Shown: positions 22,491 through 33,773 of the stretch, piece by piece
Layout: every line of letters begins with the position of its first letter
Position numbering within the stretch: the stretch's first letter is position 1
Assembly (NCBI GenBank): GCA_003254885.1
Contig: QANT01008937.1
Location: 1-64,000, forward strand
DNA length: 64,000 nucleotides
Direction of reading: 5' to 3'
Origin: Purshia tridentata
Taxonomy: Eukaryota > Streptophyta > Magnoliopsida > Rosales > Rosaceae
Position numbers and translations under genes: made by a program
The notes under the pieces: model-generated
Seen by the model: only the letters and a program-made list of their open reading frames with translations
Database searches by the model: none
What the model was told of the DNA's origin: nothing

Positions 22491-25400
22491 ATGGAGAAAA
22501 CCTCAGCAGCATGTGCGATGCAATGGAGCATAGAGCTCGAGAAAGCCTTGCGCTCCAAGAAACCAGGTCGCTCACTTGAAGCCATATCCGAAATCGGTCC
22601 AAAACTCTACCAGTTCAGCACAGACCCAGACCCTTCTCCCTCTGTCCACCACCTGTTCGACCTAATTCCCAGCGAGGGCAAGCTCTTCTCCAATGCCATC
22701 CTCCTCCGTCTCGCCAACGCCTTCGAGTCCGGAGACAACCCCACAAGGCTCTGCATCTTGAAGGCCTTTCTCTTCGAGTACCGGAAGAGGACGAAGAGCC
22801 AAGGGAAAGAGTACAATGGGGTCTTGTCTAAAACTCGGGTTCGTATGCAGGAGGAGTTGCTGAGGAGAGTTAAGGTTGTGTTCGACAATGGGGGTGTTGA
22901 GGAAAAGGCCTTGGCTTTGGGGGTATTTGGGTGTTGGGCGCATTTTGCAAAAGAGAGTTCGAGTATTCGGTACTTGGTGCTTTCTGGGTTGGTTTCTTCT
23001 CACGTTTTGGAGGTGAAAGCTTCTTTATTTGCAGCAGGGTGCTTTGCAGAGTTATCGGAGGACTTTGGGTGTGTTGTGTTGGAGATGTTGGGTCATATGA
23101 TGAGTTCATCGGGGACGCTGCTTGCTATAAGGCTGGCCGGAGCTAAAGTGTTTGCGAAAATTGGGTGCTCACATTCTCTTGCAAACAATGCTTACAAGGT
23201 TCTCTATTGCAAACTGTTGGACTTTTTGTTAGTTCTTTACTAATGGACATAATTGTACTGAGTTTTGAATGCTGTTTCATTGCAGACATGTCTAAAGCTA
23301 TTGTTTGAGTCTTCAGACGAGGATTATCAGGTTGCCATGCTGGTATCGCTCTCAAAACTTGCGTGCATGTCAACAGTTCTTGTTTCTGACCAGGTACTTA
23401 TTTTGATACCATATTCTCTCAAAATCCTTGACCCATGATACTTATTGACATCTGAATGCAGGTTGACTTGCTTCGATTGTCTCTTAGCCAAGAAAGAACT
23501 CTTCATCTTCGAGCAACAGCAATAAGATGCCTGCATTTTATTTTCGGTAAAGGAACGTATCGTGTTCCTGTAAATGCATGTCTTGTCAAAGCATTGTTTA
23601 GCATACTAGATGAACCTCAACTCCCGTCACCGGTGCTATCTCAAGCTCTACAGACTTTGCGTAAGGTTGTTTCTGAGCTCATACAGATGAACTTTTTATT
23701 AATGATTTAATGTTCTCCAATTTCTATTAACTTACAGTAGGCATTGTGCAGATGATTTTATATATGCTACCCAATCTACCCCTTGAGGCCTTTGAAGTTC
23801 CTAAGCTGTTAAGCATTGCTGAGAGTGCATCCTCATCTCCAAACACGTCAGAGGTCCCGTTAGCCATTTCTGTTTTGGTTGATTTGTCAAGAAAACTAAA
23901 AGGAAGCACAGAGTCGGGATCTCTTGTGTGTTTTTCCTCTCTTCTGCCATCTCAGGTGATCTTGCTTATCATAGATCGCATCACCTTGATGGTGAAGTCA
24001 GTTTTGAATCTTTGTCAGACTGACTCTGAAGTGTTTCAACAAGTTAAGTGCATACTCAATCTTCTTCTTCATCTAATTCTAGAATTTCCGGATTTGCATG
24101 TCTTAGTGCTGGATCAAATCTCTGTTTTAATCAGGTATCTTTCAGATATGCATGACAAACTCATGGCTACAACAGAAAGAGATGCATTTGTTCATGATAA
24201 GGTATACTTGAAAGGAGAAAAAAGCAAAATTATCAGATCAAAGCTTGTATTCAGTTTATACAGATTTTTGGTGGCCTTCCTTAAAACCCTAAGTGAAGCT
24301 GGTGCCATCTCCACCAAAGTATTTGACAAAGTGAAGCTTGTGGTCGAAAATGTATGTCAGAGCAACTCGTTTGAATGTTATACATACACATATTACTCTC
24401 TTTTGTTGCATTGTCAAACCATTTGGGGTCACTTGGTGAATGAGAGTGAGGGAAGTAGCAATCTTGACAGAAACTCAGGCATATCTTTTCTTAGTTACTC
24501 AATTGAGCATGAGTTTCGTACAGTTGATTTTGCAAAGAGGATGCTGACGGAAGACTATAATTGGTCTGCTTACAAAGTCGGGACATATGCAGCATGTGAG
24601 GGAGCCTGGCTCACTGCAACTTTTATATTCGAGCAGTTAGTAATGAAGGTTCGTTCTGATTCGTGCTGCAGCTGGTTGAAATCATTAGTTCAATTAGCTC
24701 ATTCTGAGAGGACACTCAAGCTGCTGCTATTGCCAAAAGAAGGGTTAGAGACATATAAATTCCCTTTTACACTTTCCAGTAATGAATTAGGTGCAATTGG
24801 CCAGGGCGTATCTAGTTCTATCAAGGAGCATATTTATGGTAAAAAGCTAGTAGCCGCTTACAACAGTCTTTGCTCTTCTTTGGAAACATTAAAAGTTGAT
24901 GTCAGAACTGGCCAAACCTTTTATTTCCAGAGGTGGTTTTTGTCTTTAAGAGTGAAAGTACTAGGATCTGTGGTGGATATACTAGAAGTTTTGGGAAACA
25001 TTCCATTTGACCAGGACAACATTATGAATAAAGAACAGGTTGCGAATAATGTTATGGTTGAATACCTTATATCTTTGTGGAAAATTACCCAGATATCTCT
25101 GCAGTTGAAGAGGTTAGCATTGGAATTTGATTTAGTTTCAACATCTTTCATTGACATGGACAGCAATAGTTCAAAGATCATTTCAGAACTTGCAATAAGT
25201 TGTTCGCTGTTGGCCTTCTGTGCTGGTTTTGCTCTCTACATCCCAAGTCTAATTAATTCTGTTAGTTTTAGTAGTCTGGGAATTCTAGAGAACAGATTAG
25301 ACTCAATGTTGATACAAAATCTAGTTGGGCGGTTGTGGCACAGTAACCATGAAATCATTTCAAATCTGTGTCTGCTTTTGGAGGCTGGTCGAAAGCCCGT

Positions 25401-26498
25401 GGATTGTTGTCACTTGCACTCGAGAATCCATTCATTTAAGAATGGTTCTGAATCAAGTGATATTCTTAGTGTTTGTAGTTATGCGGTTTCAGGGATTGCT
25501 AGCTTGAAAAGTAAGGCTAACCGAGTGGTTAATGAGGAAGGTCTATCCCAAGTAACCAAGGATGGTTTGCAACATCTATATAATATTCTTATGAAATGGA
25601 TGCAGGACCCTTTCAGGACTCCCAAGTACTTCTTTAAATTAAGGTATGCTGTCACTCTGATTATATTAACTACAAAATCTTTTTCTTGATTTTCTCAATG
25701 TCCTTGGGCCTTGATTTGGAGTTTGGAAGGCCTTGGATTGAGTCCTCACAGAAGTACCCTGGGACTGACCTTATATCTGAGTTAGGAATAGGGAAAGAGT
25801 ATCCACAGCTTGCTCTGGCCACGGAGAAAAGTATGGATTGGGGTTCCACATGATTGTCATATTATAATAATTTAGATTATCTATTATCATCATATTATAT
25901 GATTTTTGATTTTATATTTTCATCACCATTCTAATGTTTGTGACTGACATAAAATTTCAGGCCTTGCCTTGGGTCAGAACTCTTCGCTGTCAATGAAACT
26001 AGAAACCCAGATGGAATATGCGTTTCAGTAGGCTTCCACTTGTCATTGAATCTTTGTCTTCAATTAAGAAATGTGCCACCAGATATCCCAGTTGGGTTGA
26101 AAAATTTGTACTGCATGCTGTACTGTAGAGTATTCTTTGAGGAGCCAAGAGGAAGTGGAGAAAAGAAGGATCAAAAGCAGGGAATTTATCAGGCTTGGGA
26201 AACTGATGACATGGTAGAAATGAACGAAAAGCTCTTGCAGTATGTAACAGAGTGCAGAACAAAAAGGAGTAAAAAGCGTGGCAGGGGTAGTAATGATGGT
26301 GAGTTTGTGAATTCATTTGTGCGGTTCGAAGTGAATGAAAGAGGGCAAGGTTTCTCAAGTTGCCTGCTTGATGTTTCTGGTTTTCCAGTGGGTTCCTATA
26401 GAATAAAATGGCATAGCTGTTGTATTGATAGTCAGGGTACTTGTTGGACCCTTCCCCCTTTGAATCCTGGACCCGTATTTACTGTACAGAGTTTGTAG
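22491..26498 (+). CDS. INTS7: Integrator complex subunit 7 homologue (ARM-repeat protein)
   Basis: Exons are 22491-23198, 23286-23393, 23462-23665, 23752-25643 and 25961-26498, all with GT-AG junctions and consistent phase (0,0,0,2), giving 1149 residues. The protein follows Arabidopsis EMB1895 (At4g20060) throughout, from an N-terminal ACAMQWSIELEKALRSK stretch to a C-terminal NERGQGFSSCLLDVSGFPVG block and a PVFTVQSL end. It is made of helical ARM/HEAT-like repeats with no catalytic motif. In animals INTS7 is a scaffold subunit of the nuclear Integrator complex that cleaves snRNA and other Pol II transcripts; in Arabidopsis loss of this gene is embryo-lethal. The start was chosen because homology begins within a few residues of this ATG. 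No break is seen. The next gene begins about 500 bp downstream on the same strand. Confidence 0.95.
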
Positions 26499-27007
26499 GT
26501 TTTACTTTTTAAGAATAATGTAAATGATCTTGCTCACTGTATTGTTTGTCTCTTTTTCCAATATATTTGATGTAATTTCGTTTTATCTTGTAATATAGCC
26601 AGTGGTTTAGTATACGAATCAGTCATCTCCACTTTTTCTTGACTATTTTGGAAAAATTCTTATCCACCTCTCTAAGTTAATCATGTTTAAATTAAATTTT
26701 TACATATAAATCCTATGAAGTATGACCTAAACTACTAATTTTCACCCAATCCTTTGTCCATGCCAACCCTATGTTACCCGACACTTCTCTCCTATGAAAT
26801 GAGAGATACAGAGTTGGTACGGAATTGTAAAGTTGGTACGGAAGCAGAAATACAAAATTTTCCAAATGTAGCATTACGTCACCCAAGCTAAGCTAAGGCA
26901 TAAAATACGTCATTATTTTAAGCTCTAGCAATTCTTTCACACACTCTCTGAGTCAGAACTCAGAAGTCCAAATCCCCCGCCAAATTCAAACTACCTCTCC
27001 GAGCTTC
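26499..27007. other. Short intergenic stretch between INTS7 and the PPR gene
   Basis: This is presumed 3' UTR and terminator of the upstream gene (AT-rich, with AATATATTTGATGTAA-like sequence near 26560) followed by the leader of the PPR gene. No further gene or repeat is seen. Confidence 0.7.
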
Positions 27008-28906
27008 ATGAACCTCTCCTCCGCACGCAAGTCATTTACCTTCATAACTTCACGTTATTACACTTGTGCCACTGTGCTCCACCAGCCTCGGAATCTCCAC
27101 CAATTTCTTCAGCTCTCAATCACCCACCACTCTCTTTCGCTCACTCAACAAGCTCACGCTCAAATTTTCACTCATGACCTCCAACAAAACCCTTTCCTTG
27201 CCACAAAGCTCATCTCTTCCTATGCTCTTTGTGGGAACCCAACCAAGTCGAAACTCGTCTTTGACTCGGTTGAGCTCAAGAATGTGTATTTATGGAACTC
27301 GTTGATTAATGGGTATGTTAAAAATTCTGTTTATGGTGAAGCTTTTGAGTTGTTTATGGAAATGTGTTATTGTAACGTAGTGCCGGATGATTATACATTA
27401 GCGACAATAGCAAAAGTTTCGGGTGAGGTTCGGGACTTGGTTTCTGGGAAATGGGTTCATGGGAAAAGTATAAGAGTTGGGTTTGTTTTGGATACTGTCG
27501 TTGCCAATTCTCTGATGTCAATGTACTGTAAATGTGGGAGTTTTGCTGAAAGTAGGAAACTGTTTGACAAAATGCCTCAAAGAAATGTGGGCTCTTGGAA
27601 TGCATTAATAGCAGGGTATGCTAGTTCTGTAGATCATGTTTTAGATAAGGAAATTTGGGAAATTGCTAAAGGCATGATGATGAATGGGGTGAAACCAAAT
27701 GGGTTTACTGTTTCAAGTCTTTTGCCTTTGTGTGGAGGTGATGATATGCGGAAATGGGATTATGGGAGGGAGCTTCATTGTTATATTGTGAAGTATGAAT
27801 TCGATTATAATTTTGGTTTTGATGTTCATCTCGGATGTTGTTTGATTGATATGTATTCTAGGAGTAGTAGAGTTGTTTTTGGTAGACGGGTATTTGACCA
27901 TATGAAGTATAGAAATGTATATGCTTGGACGGCAATGGTCAATGGCTATGTGCAGAATGGAGCTTCTGATGAAGCATTGATTACTTTTCAAAAGATGCAG
28001 GTGGAAGATGGAATACATCCCAATAGAGTATCACTTGTAAGTGTCCTCCCTGCTTGTAGTTCGCATGCTGGTTTAATGGGTGGGAAACAAATTCATGGGT
28101 TCACCATCAGGAGGGAAATGAATCATGATGTATCTCTGTGTAATGCTTTAATGGACATGTATTCCAAATGTGGGAGCTTGGATTTTGCAAGGAAAGTGTT
28201 TGAGGATGATTCTTTTTGTAAGGATGCCATCTCTTGGAGTTCAATGATTTCAGGATACGGATTACATGGAAGGGGTGAGGAAGCCATTGTTTTGTATAAT
28301 AAGATGCTTCAGCTTGGAATCAAACCGGACATGATAACAATAGTAGGGGTCCTTTCTGCTTGTGGCAGGTCAGGATTGGTAAACGAAGGCCTTTCCATCT
28401 ATAGCTCTGTAACAACTGATTTTGGAATTAAACCAACTGTCGAGATCTGTGCTTGTGTGGTGGATCTGTTAGGCCGATCAGGAGAGCTTGATCGGGCATT
28501 AACTTTCATCGAAACGATGCCTGTAGAACCTGGTCCAAGTGTTTGGGGGGCTTTAGTTACTGCTTCAGTGTTGCATGGGAATGCTGACATGAAAGATCTA
28601 GCTTCTAAGTTCCTTCTTCAACTAGAACCCAAAAACCCTTCAAATTATATTTCACTATCGAACTTTTATGCTTCTTCTAGGAGATGGGATGTTGTAGCTG
28701 AAATGAGAACAATTATGAAAGAAAGTGGTTTGAGGAAGGCACCTGGGTGCAGTTGGATAATCATCAATGGCAAGACTCATTGTTTCTATGTTGCTGATAA
28801 AGCACATCCTTGTTCTAATTTGATCTATGAAATGCTTGATTACCTCGTCTTAGTAATGAAGGGAGCCTGCTATTCTCATTATTTTGATTTAGAGAATCCA
28901 ACGTAG
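27008..28906 (+). CDS. Pentatricopeptide repeat protein, PLS class with E domain
   Basis: This intronless frame encodes 632 residues. Repeats of the plant PLS type recur from about residue 60, marked by blocks such as NVYLWNSLINGYV, NVGSWNALIAGYA, NVYAWTAMVNGYV and DAISWSSMISGYG. A C-terminal E-type domain follows, ending near KAPGCSWIIINGKTHCFYV. No DYW cytidine-deaminase domain follows, so if it takes part in C-to-U editing it would specify the site and need a DYW partner. The first 30 residues are rich in Ser, Thr, Arg and Tyr and poor in acids, as in mitochondrial or plastid presequences. PLS-class PPR proteins bind organelle RNA sequence-specifically. The precise orthologue and target transcript cannot be read from sequence. 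It is complete. Confidence 0.93.
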   Translation: MNLSSARKSFTFITSRYYTCATVLHQPRNLHQFLQLSITHHSLSLTQQAHAQIFTHDLQQNPFLATKLISSYALCGNPTKSKLVFDSVELKNVYLWNSLINGYVKNSVYGEAFELFMEMCYCNVVPDDYTLATIAKVSGEVRDLVSGKWVHGKSIRVGFVLDTVVANSLMSMYCKCGSFAESRKLFDKMPQRNVGSWNALIAGYASSVDHVLDKEIWEIAKGMMMNGVKPNGFTVSSLLPLCGGDDMRKWDYGRELHCYIVKYEFDYNFGFDVHLGCCLIDMYSRSSRVVFGRRVFDHMKYRNVYAWTAMVNGYVQNGASDEALITFQKMQVEDGIHPNRVSLVSVLPACSSHAGLMGGKQIHGFTIRREMNHDVSLCNALMDMYSKCGSLDFARKVFEDDSFCKDAISWSSMISGYGLHGRGEEAIVLYNKMLQLGIKPDMITIVGVLSACGRSGLVNEGLSIYSSVTTDFGIKPTVEICACVVDLLGRSGELDRALTFIETMPVEPGPSVWGALVTASVLHGNADMKDLASKFLLQLEPKNPSNYISLSNFYASSRRWDVVAEMRTIMKESGLRKAPGCSWIIINGKTHCFYVADKAHPCSNLIYEMLDYLVLVMKGACYSHYFDLENPT

Positions 28907-29492
28907 ATCCTTTTTTATACAATAGTTAGGGTTAGCATGCCTACATTTGTACTACAGATAACATGCCTACATTAGTGATCTAATGATTGTTGCTAATTAG
29001 TTGCTTACCATCTATTCTTCTGATGACAAATCGGCATACAATGATTTTTATTATGATAATTTTCAGAAATTCTTGCATGCACAATGTTGAACGAAAAAAA
29101 TTTCAAAATATTTAAAAGAAGGATAAGGCTATCTCACTTGTTTATCTCTTGTAGATATCAGAGGCCTAAAAAATAAAATAAAAAGAAGTGAGATAAATAA
29201 AAGAACAAATAAACTTAAGGATATTAATCCTTTCAAATTCAAAAAAAAAAAAAGGATTATCATCATCAGCATTGCAAAATTTAAATGTTGTACTTATCGG
29301 TTAAGCCTTGAAGCTCACCTATAAAAAGAGGTGAAAAGCTAGAGAAAAGAAAAGGAGGAAAAAAGCATTGAAGTGCTGAAGAAATATAGAGTCCGGCAGA
29401 GGAGAACTTTGACAGGAAGGGCTACTGCAAGATCGTTGATACTCAATTGCAAGGTAATGACCCATGACGGCATCAAAATGTCTCTCAAATTT

Positions 29493-29563
29493 GGGGAGTT
29501 CTGATATGAACTCCCCGTCAAAATATGTGTTCCAAATATGGGGAGTTCTGATCTGAACTCCCC
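29493..29563. repeat. Two nearly identical hairpin palindromes
   Basis: GGGGAGTTC, six bases, GAACTCCCC occurs at 29493-29516 and again at 29540-29563. Each has a perfect 9-bp stem with a 6-base loop (TGATAT and TGATCT). They are 23 bp apart and surrounded by AAATTTGG or AAATATGG sequence, suggesting a short local duplication. Confidence 0.9.
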
Positions 29564-31792
29564 AAAGAGGGCCAAAAGTGAGAACCAAAATTCACTAGCA
29601 AACTAAAAAAAAAGCATTCGGACCTAGAGAAATAAAGAGGATCAGCTCTCTTTCTTCCTCTGCCTCTGTCAGAGTATAAGAATTATTTCTTCTTCGTGCT
29701 CGCTGAGACCTGCAAGAGAAAAAAATGAAGTTGGCATTTCAGCGGGTATAAGAAAAAAGCTGATTATAGTACAATGAAGTGGCAGCATGCACAAATATTA
29801 AGTCTTGCTCACTTTTCAACTTCACGTGTTGGAGAGTGCTCACAACTTGCAATAAAGAAAAGGGATGTCCAAGCCCAGTATCCTATTCTCTGCAAAAGAA
29901 AAAAAAGCATGATTGTCACTTCAGCAATTGAAAAGAGAAGGAAAAGTTTCATCAAGTATGATGGGCGTAGAAGCAAAAACAAAAGGAAGGATGGCATTTT
30001 AAAACACAAAGTAAAAGATGATGATTAATGCTTTGTCCTTGGCCATCACGTGATGTTATCACCTTTCAAGGTTTGTTGTTTAGATGATATAAAAGGGTGG
30101 TCTACATACTCTTTTCCAAAGGACAAGATGAGGAATAGAGACAGACCAAAAGAAAAAAAAAGTAACAAACCTGCAAGTGGAGCAGGCACAAGTCGTGTAG
30201 CAGTGGGTTGCAGCAATCGTGTTTCTCTTTAAGACCCTCTGTCAGTTTGTAGTTATGGTGCAAAAAAAAAAAACAAAGACCGAGGCTGTGCAGAGAAAGT
30301 ATCCCATGGGGGTTAAAACTGCTTCTCCTAATCTAAGTAAAACAAGGATTAATGGATAGTTATGGAGTTTGATTTGAAGCTTGCTGCTAATGTACTTTCA
30401 AATCAATCCATAAAAGATCAGAGTCCGAATGCAACAAATAAAAAAAAAAGGTGGACTGCTCCACATAGGCCCTGTACTCGCAGCCAACCCAAAAGCTTCT
30501 TACTTTGGGACTTAATTATCAATCAAATTAGGCCTCAAAGCTTGCTAAAACGTGACTGGGCCTCCTTTAAAAAAAAAGAAGGAGTCAACGTCTCATTCAG
30601 TGAGCCCGGATCAAATTTAATTGGGCTTGGCTCCAAGTTTAATATGCCCATTATAAAAATATATATGTGTCATTTAACAAATAAATGATACAAATATTTT
30701 AACAGGCACATTTCCTTAAATTTAAATTCTAAACTCCAAATTTTAAATCTCAATTCCAAATTCATGCCATCTCTTTCAAATGGTACAAAACCATCTCTCT
30801 CAAAATGACACAAAGCCAACCAAATTTAAATCTATGTGAACTACATTGGTTTGATTCCGTTTCAGATATGTAGGCAACCTATATTCAAATTTAGGTGCAA
30901 CCGCCATAAATCAAATCCATTCCAAATTGTCCCTATAAATTAATTTTTATGCACAAAATCTTTAAATTAATTTCCTAATTCAAATTCAAGGGCTTTAAAC
31001 CTCGCCCAAATCACTCAAATTATTTAAATGGGTTATTCGCCTGTTTAATTCGAATCCTTGGTTCAACCTAACCAAATTCACTAAACAAACTATCCAAATA
31101 AATCTCAATTTTCTAATGGGTCATTTACTCATTGGGGATCCCAAATCCAAACACTCACATGATTTCAGTTTTGTCATAATTGGAATCAAAGGGTTTTCTC
31201 TTGTACTTTGTACCAAGAGATTGTAATTAAGAGATGCACTCCATCTTGAATGGGTCGTACCCTAAATAATAAAACTCTATCCCTAAAATGGGTAGAGTGA
31301 GATTATGTTGGGTAACAAATATAAATTATTAATATAATAATTTATCAAATTTTTCTTCAATAACTGGTAATGTGATTCTCATATGAAAATGTGATAATAT
31401 TACAAAGGTTTTATAGGGGAGCAGTAGAGTCTCCTGTTAAAAACCATATTCTTAGCAACTCTATCAGTAGCTAGAACTTATCCTTATAAAAAATAATCAA
31501 AACTAAATTCAAACATTGGAACTCAAAAAACATTCAAACTTCAAACTAAATGCTATCCGCTAATATCTCACATATGAGAGATGATTGTGAGAGGGTGTTT
31601 ATATGTAGGACTTTCCATTCCTTCCCATTGTTCATACATTCCAAGAAAAAAATATCACTAATGAGAACAAGACAAGTAGTAGTTAGAATTCAAATTAGTA
31701 GAAAAAGAGAAGCAGAGAATTCAAATACTATTTATATAATGAGTAATATTTTTTATATACAATAGTCTAACTGTTTACATTCAAATAAAAAT

Positions 31793-32188
31793 AAGTAAAT
31801 AGTCATTTTGGTCTCCAGACTATTACATTTGTATTAATTTGGTCCCTAGACTTCTAATTTGGAAAATTAAGGACTCTGACTTTTTCAATTTTGCCAATTG
31901 AGGACTTTTCTATCAATTTACACATTTTTCATCCAAATTTAACGAGAAATGACGAAGGAAAAAATGATGCATGAGGAAGATCTAAATGAAAGGAACCATT
32001 TTGCCCTCCAAAAGAACTTTAAATGATGCTATAAAAATATAAATTTGGATAAAAAATGTGTAAATTGATGGAAAAGTCTTCAATTAACAAAATTGAAAAA
32101 GTCGGGGTCTTTAATTTTCCAAATTAGAAGTCTGGGAATCAAATTGATACAAATATAATAGTCTGTGGACCAAAATGACTATTTACCC
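31793..32188. mobile_element. Mutator-like MITE with long terminal inverted repeats
   Basis: This 396-bp non-coding element has terminal inverted repeats of about 130 bp that start GTAAATAGTCATTTTGG on both ends and pair with roughly 10 percent mismatch. It is flanked by a perfect 9-bp direct repeat AATAAAAAT (31784-31792 and 32189-32197). Long TIRs with 9-bp target duplications are the signature of Mutator-like elements. The middle (about 130 bp) has no coding capacity, so movement would depend on a transposase from elsewhere. Confidence 0.9.
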
Positions 32189-32734
32189 AATAAAAATTCA
32201 CAATATGATATTAAAATAGCTTTGAGTCACAATTTATTATTATTTATAGAAATGGAAGAGTCACATCCGTTGGACTAGAGAGTTATATTTTTAATTTTCT
32301 AGTCCAACTTTTGTATTTTATCTAGAGATATTATATATTTGTAAATATAAAATATTCATTGACAACATCTTATGCTTCTCGATCTTTTGTGTTCACGGTT
32401 AGCATTTCCACAGTTGTTACCATGCGCCATGTGATATGATTTTATATAGTGAAACATACGCATACTAAATCCATGCTAGCAGATGGAGAAAGGGTTTAAA
32501 GAAGTGGTTGGCCACATGGATTCGGCATTCAATTAATTGCTAAAGTGATGTTAGAGTTTTGTAAAATTTAGTTAAAAACTGATGTGACAATTTATGAGTA
32601 GTATTGTGGTATGCATAGTATTAGTATGTTACATAAAATATGTCATGTCATTTTCTTCTTTTCTATAAAATAAGGACACAAATGTCATAAATTAGTGATC
32701 TTAACATCCATGCCATAGTGGCCATGAACTTTGT

Positions 32735-32865
32735 TTTAATTTAAAAAAAAAAAAAAACTGAAAAAAACCCCATTTCCATTTACTTCACAAATGATTAANT
32801 TTAATTTTAAAAAAAAAAAAAAAACTGAAAAAAACCCCATTTCCATTTACTTCACAAATGATTAA
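32735..32865. repeat. Direct duplication of about 65 bp joined by a single N
   Basis: TTTAATTT followed by an A run and ACTGAAAAAAACCCCATTTC is present at 32735-32798 and again at 32800-32865. The only unknown base (32799) lies exactly between the copies. The copies differ by A-run length and one T. It is best explained as the overlapping ends of two contigs joined without merging. Confidence 0.9.
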
Positions 32866-33165
32866 TCTTAAGCTGCTGAATTTCCATACTTTTTTTTATT
32901 GTTTGTGTTGGATCCACAATTAATCCTATGGATCCACATCCATATCCATGTGATGTCAATTTATAAATTAAATTTTGTAGAGATTTTAGCACTTTTAGCA
33001 TTTTCCTTCTTGTGATTGCTTACTAGTTACACTCCAATTCTTAAACTTGATTGCTTACTAGTTACTCCAATTCTTAAGCTTGGTTTTATGGGAAAGGGAA
33101 GTAGGAGGCTAGAGTTTCCCTGAGCCTTATCTCCAATTTAGACTAGTAGACATCTCTCAAAATGT

Positions 33166-33474
33166 ATGTTCCACACCAAAGGGAAGAGACTAAATAGTTC
33201 TCTGGAAGAATCAATCGACTCTTCTATTTTTCTTTTGTTCCTTTTTCTAGTTTATGCTGTCAGAACCCTTGCACATATGCACAGCCAAGGAAAGGAGGGT
33301 ACAGAATTGGAGCACAGAGAAGAGAGACTCCCCCCATTCATGACGCAGATACCAAGTATACAGTTGCCTCATTGCTCTAGGATGAGGTGCAACCACACAT
33401 TTAAGTGCCTCATAGCTCGAAGTTCTTCGTTTTGTTCTTGTTCTTGTTTGTCTGGGATTAGAGCTCGGAACTGA
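33166..33474 (+). CDS. Possible small cysteine-rich secreted peptide (weak)
   Basis: The frame encodes 102 residues with a hydrophobic stretch (about residues 20-33, SSIFLLFLFLVYAV) that could act as a signal peptide, and six cysteines clustered in the C-terminal third (CSRMRCNHTFKC, then FCSCSC). A good splice-acceptor tract (TTCCTTTTTCTAG, about 33239-33251) lies inside the frame, so the real gene could instead start in an upstream exon. I recognise no known peptide family, and the length is not far above chance. It lies 300 bp past the 3' end of the convergent transporter gene. Confidence 0.22.
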   Translation: MFHTKGKRLNSSLEESIDSSIFLLFLFLVYAVRTLAHMHSQGKEGTELEHREERLPPFMTQIPSIQLPHCSRMRCNHTFKCLIARSSSFCSCSCLSGIRARN

Positions 33475-33773
33475 TGCTATTTACATTTGTGATTTGTGAA
33501 ACAAAAGTTGTATTACAACTAACAGATTGCCTTAACATGAGGCAACAATTTCAGCTTTGTCACAGAATGATGAAGCCTCTTTCCAAGTCTTCTTGTGTAT
33601 GAAGAAAATGAACAGCACTGACGAAACTCTAGATTCCTCTTCCTCGCATCTTCAATTCCCATGCTCTCGAGAAGCTGCAATCATAGGAGGTAGCTCAGAC
33701 AATCCAACACATGCTTCCCATTTTCAATCCCTTTGCTCTCTGAAAAAATATGTGATCATAAGAAGTTGCTTCT
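33475..33773. other. Short gap, presumed 3' UTR of the transporter gene
   Basis: Nothing is recognised beyond likely untranslated sequence of the minus-strand transporter. Confidence 0.5.

Larger units (their letters stand above)
28907..33165. other. 4.2-kb AT-rich gap with repeats, no supported gene
   Basis: It contains purine-rich, low-complexity DNA (about 29140-30300), a pair of perfect hairpin palindromes (29493-29516 and 29540-29563), a Mutator-like MITE (31793-32188) and a direct duplication around an N (32735-32865). Short ORFs here are lysine-rich or low-complexity and show no family resemblance. Part of 30440-31320 has the look of decayed retroelement LTR sequence, but I could not define boundaries. 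Confidence 0.6.

Noticed and set aside
29774-30028. 84-codon lysine-rich ORF
   Set aside because: Low-complexity purine-rich DNA with A runs; no codon bias, family or conserved motif.
30440-31320. Solo LTR or small retroelement remnant
   Set aside because: Phrases such as repeated GGGCTTGG and GCCCATTA look LTR-like, but no ends, primer site or duplication could be placed.
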